A stretch of 64,000 nt of DNA, from contig JASSKH010000019.1 in NCBI GenBank assembly GCA_031763025.1, positions 11,902,009-11,966,008 on the forward strand, written 5' to 3'. Positions 1 to 9,665 of the stretch are shown here, piece after piece. Numbering within the stretch: position 1 is the first letter of the stretch; every line of letters begins with the position of its first letter. Made by a program: the position numbers and the translations under genes. The notes below the pieces were generated by a model that was not told the origin of the DNA, did no database searches, and saw only the letters and a list, made by a program, of their open reading frames with translations. This DNA is from Macrocystis pyrifera (Eukaryota; Sar; Phaeophyceae; Laminariales; Laminariaceae).

Positions 1-174
1 TGGCCGCATTGTGGCGTACGCGTCGCTTGTTCTTGTCCTCCTGACGCTTTTCAACATTGCCCGCAGTTTCATGAACGTCTGGTGCCTCTCCGCCACGAAA
101 TTGTCGAGCCCGGTGCGGAAATGTTCACCGTCCAGCGCAGGAGTAAGAGCATCCAAGTTTGTGTGCGCATTACG
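1..174 (-). pseudogene. Integrase C-terminal part, truncated by window edge
   Basis: After the core-domain frame stops at 170, another minus-strand frame is open to position 1. It reads as a typical downstream integrase stretch containing ALTPALDGEHFR and a later FMKLRAML. The frame change means a small indel near position 170. The rest of the domain and the 3' LTR are outside the window. Confidence 0.55.
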
Positions 175-667
175 ACCACATAATCTTGAAGGGCGTCCCA
201 CCTGACGGGAGACGCGGGTCCGGCGTAGTCCTTTGAATCAAGCAAGCCGCGCTTACATATTCGTCCGACCTTGCCGTCCAAGATTTGCAGAGCTCCGCCA
301 AGACCTCCTGAAACCACCCCCCCATCCTTTCCACGGCTCTTTGACTACGAGGGTGGTCAGCAGGACCATGATCCAGCTCCACCCTCAGCCACTGGCACAG
401 GTGGGCGACCACCTTAGCGGTGAACTCCCCCCCGGCATCGCTCCTAATCCACAGCGGCACGCCAAACGTGAGTAACAGCTCCAGGAGTTTCCTCGCCACT
501 CCCAATAAATCCTTAGATTCCAGCGGGTACGCAAACTGGAACCGGCTGGCCCGATAAACCACTACCAGCAGATACATATTCCCTGCGCTGGATACCTGCT
601 TCATGTCCTGGAGTTCGATCTCAAGCACTTCCCAAGGCCACAATAACCGAGCAGGCATCATGGCCAC
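170..667 (-). pseudogene. Retroviral-type integrase catalytic core (DDE)
   Basis: This is the strand-transfer core that inserts the element's cDNA. ELQDM supplies a candidate first acidic residue. WIRSDAGGEFTAKVV contains the second Asp in the usual SD-x-G-x-EF context. AVERMGGWFQEVL contains the Glu about 35 residues later, the normal spacing for DDE integrases. The preceding zinc-binding region is separated from it by a stop (near 742) and a frameshift (near 690), so this copy cannot make an intact integrase. Confidence 0.85.
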
Positions 668-743
668 GCGTTGGCTCCGGGCCCTTTTTCTCCTCCTGCA
701 ATCGCACGACAGTACGCACTCCCACGTCCTGGGCTACTGTCGG

Positions 744-1397
744 TCACCCGTACTTGCCCTTAATGAGCAGAAGGGTCCGCGCAACCCCCGGGTGGCCGTA
801 GGCACTGTGCTCGAGTGCCAGCACCCCTGGCACTAATGCTCTCGGAATGGCCAACTTCGGTGCCTCCCCCCGAGGAGCGCTCCACAGTAAGTCGCTGTCG
901 TCGAGAACGTAGTTCGCCGTCCCTTCCGGTGACTGCCTGTCACCTCTTCCTGGCAATCGGCCCCAAATGGGGCCAAGTCGTGCGTCCTCCCGTTGCTGTT
1001 GCACCAGTCGTGGTTTATCACGCTCCACTTCCGCTACCTGGTCGACCATGGACGGAAGGGGTCCCGGATATTCCGAGTATTCCGCTCTCGGTGTTCGTCG
1101 CCTCGGCTGGGGCTGTGCTCTGGACTGTGGCGGCAGTGTGGGTTGTTTCTGCGATGACGACGGCAGTGCTGACGTGGCCGACTGTGTAACAAGCGGCCTT
1201 GGCACCTGCGCATGCTGCGCTGTTGACCTTCCTCCTGCTACGCCCGCTCTGAACCTCGTCACCGCCGGCGTTACCTCGGCTATGTCCTCCTCGAAGAGCG
1301 CCTGCAAGCCTTCCAGCGATTGAGTTCCGTGGAGCTGTCCCCCCCTGGCTTTGTCTATCAACAACCCCTTTCCCCACAACCCCGACAAGGCCTCTCT
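744..1397 (-). pseudogene. Pol linker and start of integrase zinc-binding domain
   Basis: A roughly 190-residue low-complexity linker (Q, P, S, R-rich) leads into VLALEHSAYGHPGVARTLLL and KGKYG. This is the typical His-containing first half of the integrase HHCC domain, where GHxGxxRT is the usual context. The expected Trp-Pro after KYG is preceded by a TGA stop. The Cys pair appears only in another frame (an LSCDC stretch near 700), so the HHCC domain is broken. Confidence 0.75.
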
Positions 1398-2270
1398 CGC
1401 CATAGGTGGCAATGAAAAGTCCGCCAATATCGCGGCCGCTGCTCCCCTGCTGACGGTTGGGGGCACTCGGTAGTCCACTCGTCCGGTGGCGAGTTTCTTG
1501 TATTCGGCAAAAGTCAGCTCGTCTGCTTGGTCGATATCGCTTGTGTCCGAGGGGTGCGGTTTGTACGTTCCTTCGGGGGGTTTCTCGCCCATGATGTGCG
1601 TTCGAGTGATGGAAATGATTGGATCCTCAAACGAAAAGACCCCCCTCTCTTCCACGCCTCGCTTCAGGAAGTAGGTTCCCCTCCTCCCGAAGAATCTACC
1701 TAGAGATATGCACCCTGGGTCGCGCCGTTCTATATCCCTCCTCCACTCCCTTAGCCTCTCACCTTCCCTTTCGGGCCTCCCGCTCCTCACGCCGACAGCG
1801 AACGCCTTCCTCTTCCCCGACAGAACCCCCACGATGTCCGCCGCCAGTTTGACTGTCGCCACCGTACACGCCGCTTCCTTCAACGCAGGCAGCACCACCT
1901 GCCCCCACTCCGTCGATCGAAGTAGATTCGGGTAGCATTCCAGCAGGAGAACCCTGGCCGTCGAATCGATGAAGGCCCTCACGATATTCGTTGCCAAGGT
2001 CGCTGCTCCACCGGGGCCCCGCTGGCCTTACTTTCTGGATGCATCTCCCATCACGACGCTCGTGCTCATGTCGTTCAAGAGCCTTTTGCAATCTTCACCC
2101 CCTGGTTCCGCTCTCACCAACCGAACTCCTTGGTCCTACCCGTTCTTCCTAACACACTCGAGCGCTCTCCAGTCGTGGTCAGTGGCACCCTTGACTGCGA
2201 CCATCCCCTTCGCCGCCATGAGACCACCTCCTCCCCCGCAGCAGAGCACCACGGCGACTGGATGCTCCTC
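1398..2270 (-). pseudogene. C5-cytosine methyltransferase-like domain inside pol
   Basis: In the same frame as RNase H upstream and integrase downstream. AVVLCCGGGGGLMAAKG resembles motif I (DLFCGxGGxxxG). TDHDWRALECVRKN resembles the motif II acidic-then-Asn pattern. RVLLLECYPNLL resembles the ENV motif. KLAADIVGVLSGKRKAFAVG resembles motif VIII (D-GVPQ-R-R-x-F-x-VG). DELTFAEYKKLATG, with a VPP stretch following, could be motifs IX-X. The expected catalytic Pro-Cys is not visible: the equivalent stretch reads VVMGDASRK followed by a TAA stop (2,028-2,030). A TAG lies at 2,136-2,138. A C5-MTase is the best match by motif order. An extended pol linker with chance similarity is the alternative. 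Confidence 0.6.
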
Positions 2271-3212
2271 GGCTGCGGACGTTATGGGGGCTCTCTCAGT
2301 GTGTGCGTCGACGGCTCTGCCTGGGGTAAAAATTACGCTTGCCGCAACCGCCGCGTTTTTCCCTGTTGGCTTTTTCACCTCGTCTGCCCCCAGTTCGCTG
2401 AGCAGTACGCCGTCGAGCACCGGTCCCTTGGGGCCCCGGTACGTGGTCCTCGAAGAGGGGTCGTCTGGGAATGAGTCATCGATGTCCATGCGCTGCGCGT
2501 CGTTCGGCGGCAGCCTCGAGAGGGCGTCCGGCAGCTGGTGGTTTGCCCCCGGTCGCCACTGGAGGTCGATGTCGTGCTCCATTAATATGAGCGCCCACCA
2601 GTGGAGTTTCGACGAGAGGGCCTGGCTCTTCAACAGCCACGTGAGCGCGGAGCAATCGGTGAACATAACGAATCTCCTTCCCCATAAATACGGTCTGAAA
2701 TACTGGATGGCCCACAACATTGCCATCACCTCCCGTTCGGTTGCGGACCGTTTGGCATCCGCCCTTGACCACCGGTGGATCGCGTATCCAACGACACGTT
2801 CCTCTCCCCTGGTATCCTGCGTAAGCGCCGCTCCCGCACCCAGCTCGCTGGCGTCCGTATGCAGTTGAAACGTGGCCTCCCAATTGGGCAACGCCAAAAT
2901 CAATTGCGATGTGAGGAGCTCGATCAGCGCCTTCAGGGCCTTGTCCTGCTCCACCCCCCACGGTACCCGGAGCCTTCTTGCCTGTTTTGACGCGAACCGC
3001 TTGTCCCGGAGCAGGTCCGAGATATGCCCCACGATCGAGCTGTATCCGGGCACAAACTTCCTGAGGTAGCTGCGCATGCCCAAACGTGACCTGACTTCCT
3101 CCACATTGTTAGCACGAGAGAGTCTGCCACCGCTTCTATCTTCGTTTTTGACGGTTGTACGCCCAGTCTGCTGACAACCATGCCGACGAACTCCTGCTGC
3201 GGAGCGAACCAA
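2271..3212 (-). pseudogene. RNase H domain of pol
   Basis: This domain removes the RNA strand during reverse transcription. The four acidic sites are all present: FQLHTDASELGAGAAL, SATEREVMAMLWAI, RFVMFTDCSALTWLL, and NHQLPDALSRLPP. The connection segment LGMRSYLRKFVPGYSSIVGH links it to the RT. The RT frame and this frame overlap between 3,212 and 2,933, and a one-base indel near 3,113 separates them. The frame continues without interruption into the methyltransferase-like segment. Confidence 0.9.
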
Positions 3213-3889
3213 GTCGATTTGGCCAGGTTCACCGACAACCCAAATTGCTGGAGTCGCGCCAGCACCTTCTCCACCAGGCCCACATGTCCCTCGACGTGTT
3301 TGGTGTGGATGATGATGTCGTCAAGCCAGTTCTGTACGCCTTGTCCTTTTAGCGGACCCAGAGCCTCCCCCACATAGGCCGCAAAGCCGGAAGGAAGGGT
3401 CTTCAGACCAAACCCGCACGGGTTGAATTCCCACAGCTCTCCATGGGAGTCACGAAATGCGGTCTTGTGCTTGTCTTCCTCGGCAATGTCCAACTGGGTG
3501 AAACCTGACGCTAGATCAATGGACGTGAAGCACTTGGCGCCCCTCATGTTGTCGAAGATGCTTGCGATATCCCCCAGCCCTCCGCTATTGGACTCCAGCA
3601 ACGCGTTTAGCCCTCGATAATCCCGGCAGACCCTCGCGGTGCCATCCTTTTTAGCCACAACGACGCAGTTTGCTGCCCACGCTGACTGCGACCGGCGAAT
3701 CGTCCCCGCTTTCTGTTGCTTCGCCACCTCGCTCTGGATCATGGCCGTTTCCTCCGGCGAATACCGTCGCTATTTTGCTGCATGGGGCGTGCAACTGTTG
3801 TCAGTCAGCGGAAGCTCCAACTTAGCTCGATTACAGGCCGGGACAATCTTCGGGTTCACCGGGAACAAATGGCGGTACTTCTCCAACGC
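2933..3889 (-). pseudogene. Reverse transcriptase domain of pol
   Basis: RNA-dependent DNA polymerase. Visible motifs are VVVAKKDGTARVCRDYRGLN, FTSIDLASGFTQLDI, KTAFRDSHGELWEFNPCGFG, the active-site box NWLDDIIIHT (W in place of the usual Y/F in xxDD), and GLSVNLAKSTWF. The N-terminal lead-in (YRHLFPVNPKIVPACN, then RRYSPEETAMIQSEVAKQQ) is in the same frame but contains TGA (about 3,888) and TAG (about 3,774) stops. Good RT reading after about 3,113 continues only in the RNase H frame. Confidence 0.93.
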
Positions 3890-5269
3890 TCAAATCAGGG
3901 CCTTCACTGGGGCACTCGTCTGAGCGATGTTGGCCAACGACAAGTCCACCCCGTCGGCGTCCGCCTCCTCACCCGCGCGTTCCTGCGGCGCCACCAGTAC
4001 TGATTGCTCCTTCATCTCCGATGTGCTGTCTTCCTGCACGACGGGGTCTAATAGCATCTGCATACGCTCCTTGTCCCTCGTGTTGACGGCGTAAATCCGA
4101 GCGACAACCCCGCCCTGCTTCAGTGCTAAGGGTACTTTTGAACTGTTCACCAACTTGCACTGGAGCGGCGTTCCGGGGTGCCACCACTGCGCCTTGCGCG
4201 CGATCCCCAACTTTGCCCCCGTCTCTACGTCGTATGAAGCCTTCGGTTCCACTACCACCAGCTGCCTGTCTTGGAGTTGGACGCCCTTGGCATAAGCGTC
4301 CACCTGCGCGCTGACGAAACCCGGTACCACCGTATGTTGGGCTGGACGTAGTTCCCAGTGTAGGGTGCCATCGTCCTCCCAGGCCGCTGGGCCCTCGCTG
4401 AGTTGTGTGAGCGGCTCGGTTATTTCCGCCGACTCTCCCCCTCCACAGGGTGGCTTGACGGCGCAAAATTGCTCCCACGTTGCCGTGTTCCCCGTCGCCA
4501 CTGGCTCCGCTTCTGCTCTGCTCGGTTGGACAGACGCATGCCAGCTCACCGCCTTCCGCTCCGCCACCTTTGAAGAAGAGGCCCCTGGTGACGAGATAAA
4601 GGGCACCCAAGGTGATTTTGGTGCCGGTTTGAAACCTCCCCCGGCCGCGAAGCTGATAGTGCTGCCATTCTTTCTCAGGGACGCTGCTCCTATGATAAGG
4701 CCGTACGGGAGACCCTCCGCCACCCGCACCAGTACCTTGCGCACCGTCTCCTCCGGGCTGAACACCAGCGGGAGCTCGCACGACCCGGAGATTTTCATTG
4801 GCGGGACTGCGCTGTTCGTGGGGTTGGCTGCCCTCAACCACCCCTGTCCCCTCGGGCTCATCATCGATTGCCCCCCTCCTCCACTGCGTTCGACGGAGCG
4901 TACGAATGCCGCGGAAGAGTAATTTCCACCTCCTACCCCCGTGTCGACCAGCACCTCCACAGGAATGCGGCAACTGGTTCTGGTGTGGTGCCACACGAAT
5001 GCGCGCACCCACACCTGCTTAGCCCCTGCTCCCACGGCCGCCACGCTGCTTGGGGTGTCCACATCTAGGGCGCTCAACGCGAAGTTGCTGTACTGCTGCG
5101 CCGGGACGACCTCGTCGTTGTTAGTGCCCCCCCCCGCCTTTTGTCGAAGCGGCGTCGTAAGTACAGCGTCTCTCCTCCTCTTCCTCCCGACCTCGCGTTT
5201 GTTGCTCACTTTGGCTGCTGTTCCCCAGGAGAGAACCTCCTGGGGCGCGTCTTCAGGCCAGCAAGGCAC
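3890..5269 (-). pseudogene. Pol N-terminus with aspartic protease
   Basis: A 459-codon open segment. PVEVLVDTGVGGGNYSSAA carries the DTG catalytic triad of retroviral-type aspartic proteases. About 80 residues later LPYGLIIGAASLRKNG is the usual hydrophobic-hydrophobic-G pattern near the domain end. The remaining about 270 residues are the linker before RT. It overlaps the end of gag by 17 nt in the +1-shifted frame and stops with TGA just before the RT lead-in. Confidence 0.8.
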
Positions 5270-6326
5270 GCGAGGCGCCTGCGGCGGCCCCGCCCTCCTC
5301 GGCCGTGTACGCGCTCAGCATCTCGAGTGCCGTAAACATACCAGGCTCTAGCTGCAGGGCTTGCGTCGGGGTGGTCTTGCGGGGGTACAATCCGTACGGC
5401 ACAACATCCTCGTCGTGGGAGAAGCGGCACCTTCCTCCACCGGCAGCGCTCTTGTGGGGGCAGTCGGAACCCCTCGCATGAAAAAAACAGACCCTTCGCT
5501 GGCGCAAGGCGTCGATAATCACCTTGTCTTCGGCATCCGGGCTCGGTAGTTCGTCCCGTTCCTCCCTGGGGTCAGTTGTTTGTCGGTTCCTACTGCCCGG
5601 GCGGTCGTTTCTGTCACCTTTGCGGCTTACAAACGGGGTTCCATGTGCACCCGGGGTGGAAGCGCGGACGTAGGAAACGGCCGCGACGTTTGGGTGATCA
5701 TCGGCCGCTTCCTCCTCCACGTCCTTCCCCTCATCCTCCTCGCCCTCAGAGGAATATTCCCCGTCTACCGCAGCCAGCGCCGCGCACGCGCTGTCCCGGA
5801 GCGCCTCTACCTTCTTCCTCCACGCCTTGGGTACTTCCCTGGTGCGCGGTTTACCTCTTTCCTCCCATTCTTCCCTCGACGGAAACCCCCTCGTCTCGGT
5901 CTGCCCCAGGGGCAGCCGCTGACTCTGTGTTAGCCCCGCTACGCTGCCTCGGCTCCGTCCCGTCAGGGGTGCCACGGCTAGGGGGTAACGACTGCACCGG
6001 GTGAGCAGTGCATTGATCAAGCCGTAGAATATGCCGTGAGAGACTTCTCCGCGGTGTACCATGTACGGATTCAGAGGTTTACCGGCGTCCACGTGTACCG
6101 GAGTGAGATATTGCTTAACTTCAGTTCCCACCTGGATAAGGAGGGATTCCATCCCATTGCGATCGGAGGCGCTGGTAAAGAATAGAACTACCGCTCGTTG
6201 ACAGAGCTCCGCCACCTTCCTCCCCGACACGTACCTCCAAAAGTGGACTTCTTCCGACGTGTGCGGCCTCGCCTCGTCGGCTGTTGCCGCCCGAACATGC
6301 ATCACCAGCCGGCGGGCTGCGGCCAT
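5253..6326 (-). pseudogene. Gag main segment with CCCH-like zinc finger
   Basis: Structural protein of the retrotransposon particle. The N-terminal part (HVRAATADEARPHTSEEVHF and onward) is probably capsid. It is followed by an acidic stretch (SSEGEEDEGKDVEEEAADDH), then a finger VCFFHARGSDCPHKS with a later CRFSHDE (C-x8-C-x10-C-x3-H). This replaces the CCHC knuckle usual in gypsy gags. The true N-terminus lies upstream in another frame: an LTEITLIEGESS stretch leads into this segment in frame, and the preceding gag piece stops at 6,370. Confidence 0.75.
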
Positions 6327-6369
6327 TGACGACTCCCCTTCGATAAGCGTTATCTCCGTGAGTGCCGCC

Positions 6370-7335
6370 TCAACTCTCTTCTGCGCCTGCCCTGAAGGCG
6401 CTACCTCGGCTACCAGGATCCGGCACCACTCCTTCGACTTCCTCGAAGGGAATGTGGCAAAACCCCCCTTGTACGAGAGGTACCTCCACTGTAGAGTGCG
6501 GGCTCATCATATCCCGTGTCGCCAGGGTGTCCGCGATGAGCTTTCCAAAGCACTCGACTCTCCACGGCGTCAGTCTATCTGCTCGGGGCGGGGCAGGATT
6601 GATCCCATCAGTGGAGGACTGGTCTTGGGACATGGCCCTCGCCGTCCCCTCGACCTGTGACATGACCTTAGTAAGCTTGTCGACGAAGAGCACTGGATCG
6701 TTCCTCCATGAGAGTTCGCCCTGCGGTGCCACAACCAGTCCCACGAAACCATCTTGGCCTTTCATCGGTCCCATGTCGCCTACGATCTTGCTAAAGACCC
6801 TTTGGGCCTCTTTCGAACTGCTGGGTTCCAATGCCCCCAGGTGTGTGGCGGTGATACCCCCGTCGGTTGGAGCGTCTGTGCGTTTTGGCTCGACTGCCAG
6901 ATCCAGGGGGTAGGGCGGGAGTAGTGCTGGTATCGTGCTCCATGCTGCCCGACGTATGCTGATGGTGCGGGCTGAGGCTGGCGTAACGTTTGCGCCTGGG
7001 GCACCTGCGCGGGCGAGTAGTGTGCGCGAGAATACCCCGCCCCCATGTTACCCAGACTCCATGGATGCGCTGCGTAGCCAATAGGGTGTGGTGCCAGGCT
7101 TGTTGCCGGTGCCGGGCGTAGGGGCTGCGCCGACACCCGTTGTTGCTGGTGCTGCTGGTTCTGCTGGTGCTGCTGGTGCTGCAGCTGCTGCTGGTGCTGC
7201 GGCTGCTGCTGCTGCTGCTGCTGTTGCTGTGGCAGCTGCTGCCTCTGTTGTGAGAGCGACGACTGCCGTTCCCTTTGATGTTCTGGCGACGGGGACTTGC
7301 TGGCTCCGTACCGACCTCCCCTTCATGCTGCGGCG
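6370..7335 (-). pseudogene. Gag upstream part with poly-Q tract
   Basis: Two overlapping minus-strand frames. The first (about 7,335-6,780) reads SKSPSPEHQRERQSS, then a long Gln tract from about 7,235 to 7,137 made of CAG/CAA codons with interspersed His and Leu. It continues into a Pro/Gln/Tyr-rich stretch. A frameshift near 6,835 moves the reading to the second frame (6,831-6,370), with EPSSSKEAQRVFSKIVGDMG. A further indel near 6,440 connects to the main gag segment. The poly-Q and SR-rich composition is unusual for gag, and this may be a separate leader ORF. Confidence 0.55.
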
Positions 7336-8047
7336 GCGGCTCTCCCGGGGTGCACTGCCGTGGCTGCTGTCCTGGCTACGGCGGCGACGGCGTTCCTTGT
7401 GGTCGCGGCCGCGACTGCGGTAGCGGCAGCGTTCCTTGCTGTCGCGGTTGCGGCCGTGGTGAAGACGGCGGCGTTCTTGGCTATCGCGGCTGTGGGCCAC
7501 GGTGGCCGCTGCGTTTTTTGCCGTCGCTGCCCCGCCCTCGGCGGCTGCGGCGCTCGCTGCTGTCGCGGCTACGGCTGCGTCGGCGTTCCTTGTGATCGCG
7601 GCCGCGACTGCGGTGGCGGCTTCGTTCCTTGCTGTCGCGGTTGCGGCTGTGGTGACGACGGTAGCGTTCTTGGCTATCGCGGCTGTGGTCACGGCGGTTG
7701 CTACTTTTTTTGCCGTCGCTGCCCCGGCCCCGGCGGCTACGGTGCTCGCTGCTGTCGCGCTGCTCCTGCCCGCTGCTAGAGCGGCGGCCACGGCTACGAG
7801 GACCGCTGGCCTCCCGCTCCTGGTCGCGACCACGGCCGTAGTTGCTAGATGAGTGGAGTTCGCCCATACACCCCCAAACTACGCTGTGGACGCGTTCGCG
7901 AGGATGACCGCTGTTGCTGCGGTTACCACCGTGGTCCTGGTCGTCGTGGCTCCCCCGGTCGCTGCTGCTACGAAATGGTTCGTCGCCCCGCGTACTGCCT
8001 CCTTCGCCGGAACGGTCGTCCTCGTTGGTGGCGTGGTGGTCGTCCAT
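7336..8047 (-). pseudogene. SR/RD-repeat N-terminal ORF of the retrotransposon
   Basis: ATG at 8,045-8,047 opens a 188-codon frame. It begins MDDHHATNEDDRSGEGG and becomes almost entirely Arg/Ser/Asp/Glu (RDSKERSRHRSRGRDHKERR), like an RS splicing-factor domain. The DNA holds two imperfect copies of a unit about 193 bp long (starting near 7,390 and 7,583 on the plus strand). Since 193 is not a multiple of three, the second copy reads in another frame, and the original frame stops at 7,481. Position directly upstream of gag suggests it belongs to the element, but it could be an unrelated captured sequence. Confidence 0.45.
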
Positions 8048-9593
8048 GTTTCTCCAATTTCCTTCCCTTTTCTTTTTGCGGTCTGCTGCACGTTTTATCC
8101 TGTGTGTACGCTCGCGGCATTATATGGCAGCACAGAAAAAGGGGAAAGACACATGTACCTGGCTGTATTTTGAACATATATTCACATATGGTCAGCATCG
8201 TTCACAGCCCTTGTGTTGTTTGAGATTGTCTGCGTGTCGGGTGTACAGACTTGTCCTGAAAAACAAAATAGTGTTAGTGTTTTAAAATTCTTGGTCCATG
8301 CTTGGCCTCAAAGCAAGTTACGTGTTCGTCAAAAAATGTGTTGTAAATGACCTCGCTCTTGGACGGCATCAGTACAGCAATAGGTTCTACATGATTAGTT
8401 ACCGGTGTTACCTAACCCGGGCGAACGACATACGAGACTATGCGTGTATCAGTACGTACGGCGCCTTTGGTCTGTCGGCACCTGTCGTGTGCATTTGTTT
8501 TTGAAGGTGATATGTGGTCAATAGCATGCAGTCATTTATTAACGAACGTGCATGTGTGTGAACATGAACATTGAGCAGGCAAACGAGCACGGGCAACAGG
8601 CAGACGGAGCACGAGCAACGAGTATGCCTGCATCCATTGACCGAGCACATATCTTCAAAGCAATATAGAACGAACAGTCGAAGTGCCACTGGCAGCGTGC
8701 ACACATAACAGCATTTCAAGTATGGCCATAATGCCAGGCGGGCAAAACAAAAACATGCGGGTTTTCACATGCATACGAATGTGGGTACAAGAGTGTATAT
8801 GACTAATATACGAGATCAATCTGAGGTGACGCATGAGCATGCATGATAGCATCATTCCCTCGATTTTGCAAACTCTTCGGGTCCCCTGCAACCGTTTTGC
8901 ACACACTTCGATTTCCTGCAATGCACTTCGGTCAGCCTGGGTTAATCATGTTACAACAGGGTACAGCTCTCAGACCCTAAAAGGACCTGCGCTCGTTTGA
9001 TCTCTGACGCCGGCTCACTTGTTGTTTGGGTGTTCGAGGAAGTGCCTTCAAGCAGTAATGATCAGGTCACGAAGAACGTGGATCGATGCAATGCGGTAGA
9101 TGCAAGCAGTCAGCGTGAAAACTCAATGTAGCACCACAGACACGATGACGGGCACGACGGGCAAGGCAGGGCCCAAGGGCCTGGGGGTCGATAGGACAGG
9201 TATCACAGAACACTTGGCTTTGACTTTCTTTCTTCACTTGGAGGTGTTTAGTAAACACCGGGTTGTCCCGGAACCTCGTTACCGGCTCTGTACCCGAGAC
9301 CGAAGGCATTCCCACACCGGGGATCCTCCCTGCCCCTATAATATCCGCCCAGAGGATGCTAACCAAAGCTTGCCCTCTGCCTATCGAATAGACCCGACGC
9401 GTGACACTGATCAGAACAGCTGTCTCGCGCCGTATTATCCTCTTCGAAGCACTGTCGGCGATGCAACACCTGGGGGCGTGTGTAGTCCATAGTAATGTTC
9501 TCTGACTTTGAAGGCTTGCGCAGTTCTTCGGAAGTTGAGAGGTTGATTTTGTTTGGCTGTTGAAAATTTGTGCTTTTGTTCAAAGTCAACGCT
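8048..9593. other. No gene seen; probable 5' flank or UTR of the retrotransposon
   Basis: The first about 250 bases above 8,047 would be the element's 5' untranslated region or LTR, but with no second LTR in view I cannot mark a boundary. The rest is moderate-GC sequence with only short random open frames on both strands and no recognisable motif. Confidence 0.4.
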
Positions 9594-9665
9594 GACTGAG
9601 TGGTCTAGCAGGTAGTGCAATATATTTCCCTAGGGTAGGTCGGGGGTTCAAATCTCGCCGAATTC
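9594..9665 (+). repeat. tRNA-like fragment (possible SINE head)
   Basis: TGGTCTAGCAGG at 9,601-9,612 matches the RNA polymerase III box A consensus (TRGYNNARNNGG) at all positions. GGTTCAAATCT at 9,645-9,655 matches box B at most positions. Box spacing is tRNA-like, and CGGGG/TCTCG around the T-loop can pair with G-U pairs. The acceptor arms do not pair, so this is not an intact tRNA gene. A tRNA pseudogene or the head of a tRNA-derived SINE fits better. Confidence 0.4.

Larger units (their letters stand above)
1..8047 (-). mobile_element. Decayed Ty3/gypsy-type LTR retrotransposon, 3' end outside window
   Basis: Successive minus-strand open segments read, from 8,047 downwards, as SR/Q-rich leader, gag with a CCCH-like finger, aspartic protease, reverse transcriptase, RNase H, a methyltransferase-like segment and integrase. 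RNase H preceding integrase is the Ty3/gypsy order. The copy is dead: there are in-frame stops near 3,888, 3,774, 2,136, 2,028 and 742, and frameshifts near 7,480, 6,835, 6,440, 3,113, 690 and 170. No LTR is visible. The 3' LTR would lie below position 1, and I could not define a 5' LTR or primer-binding site above 8,047. Gag (stop at 5,253) and the protease frame (open from 5,269) overlap, with pol one nucleotide downstream in phase, consistent with the +1 frameshift strategy known from Ty3. Confidence 0.9.

Noticed and set aside
7048-7833. Ala-rich minus-strand open frame over the SR/Q region
   Set aside because: Most of it is a frame-shadow of the CAG/CGN-rich repeats; only the short SR-reading stretch is meaningful.
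8048-8300. 5' LTR or primer-binding site of the gypsy element
   Set aside because: With no second LTR in the window there is nothing to compare, and I could not see a tRNA-complementary site.
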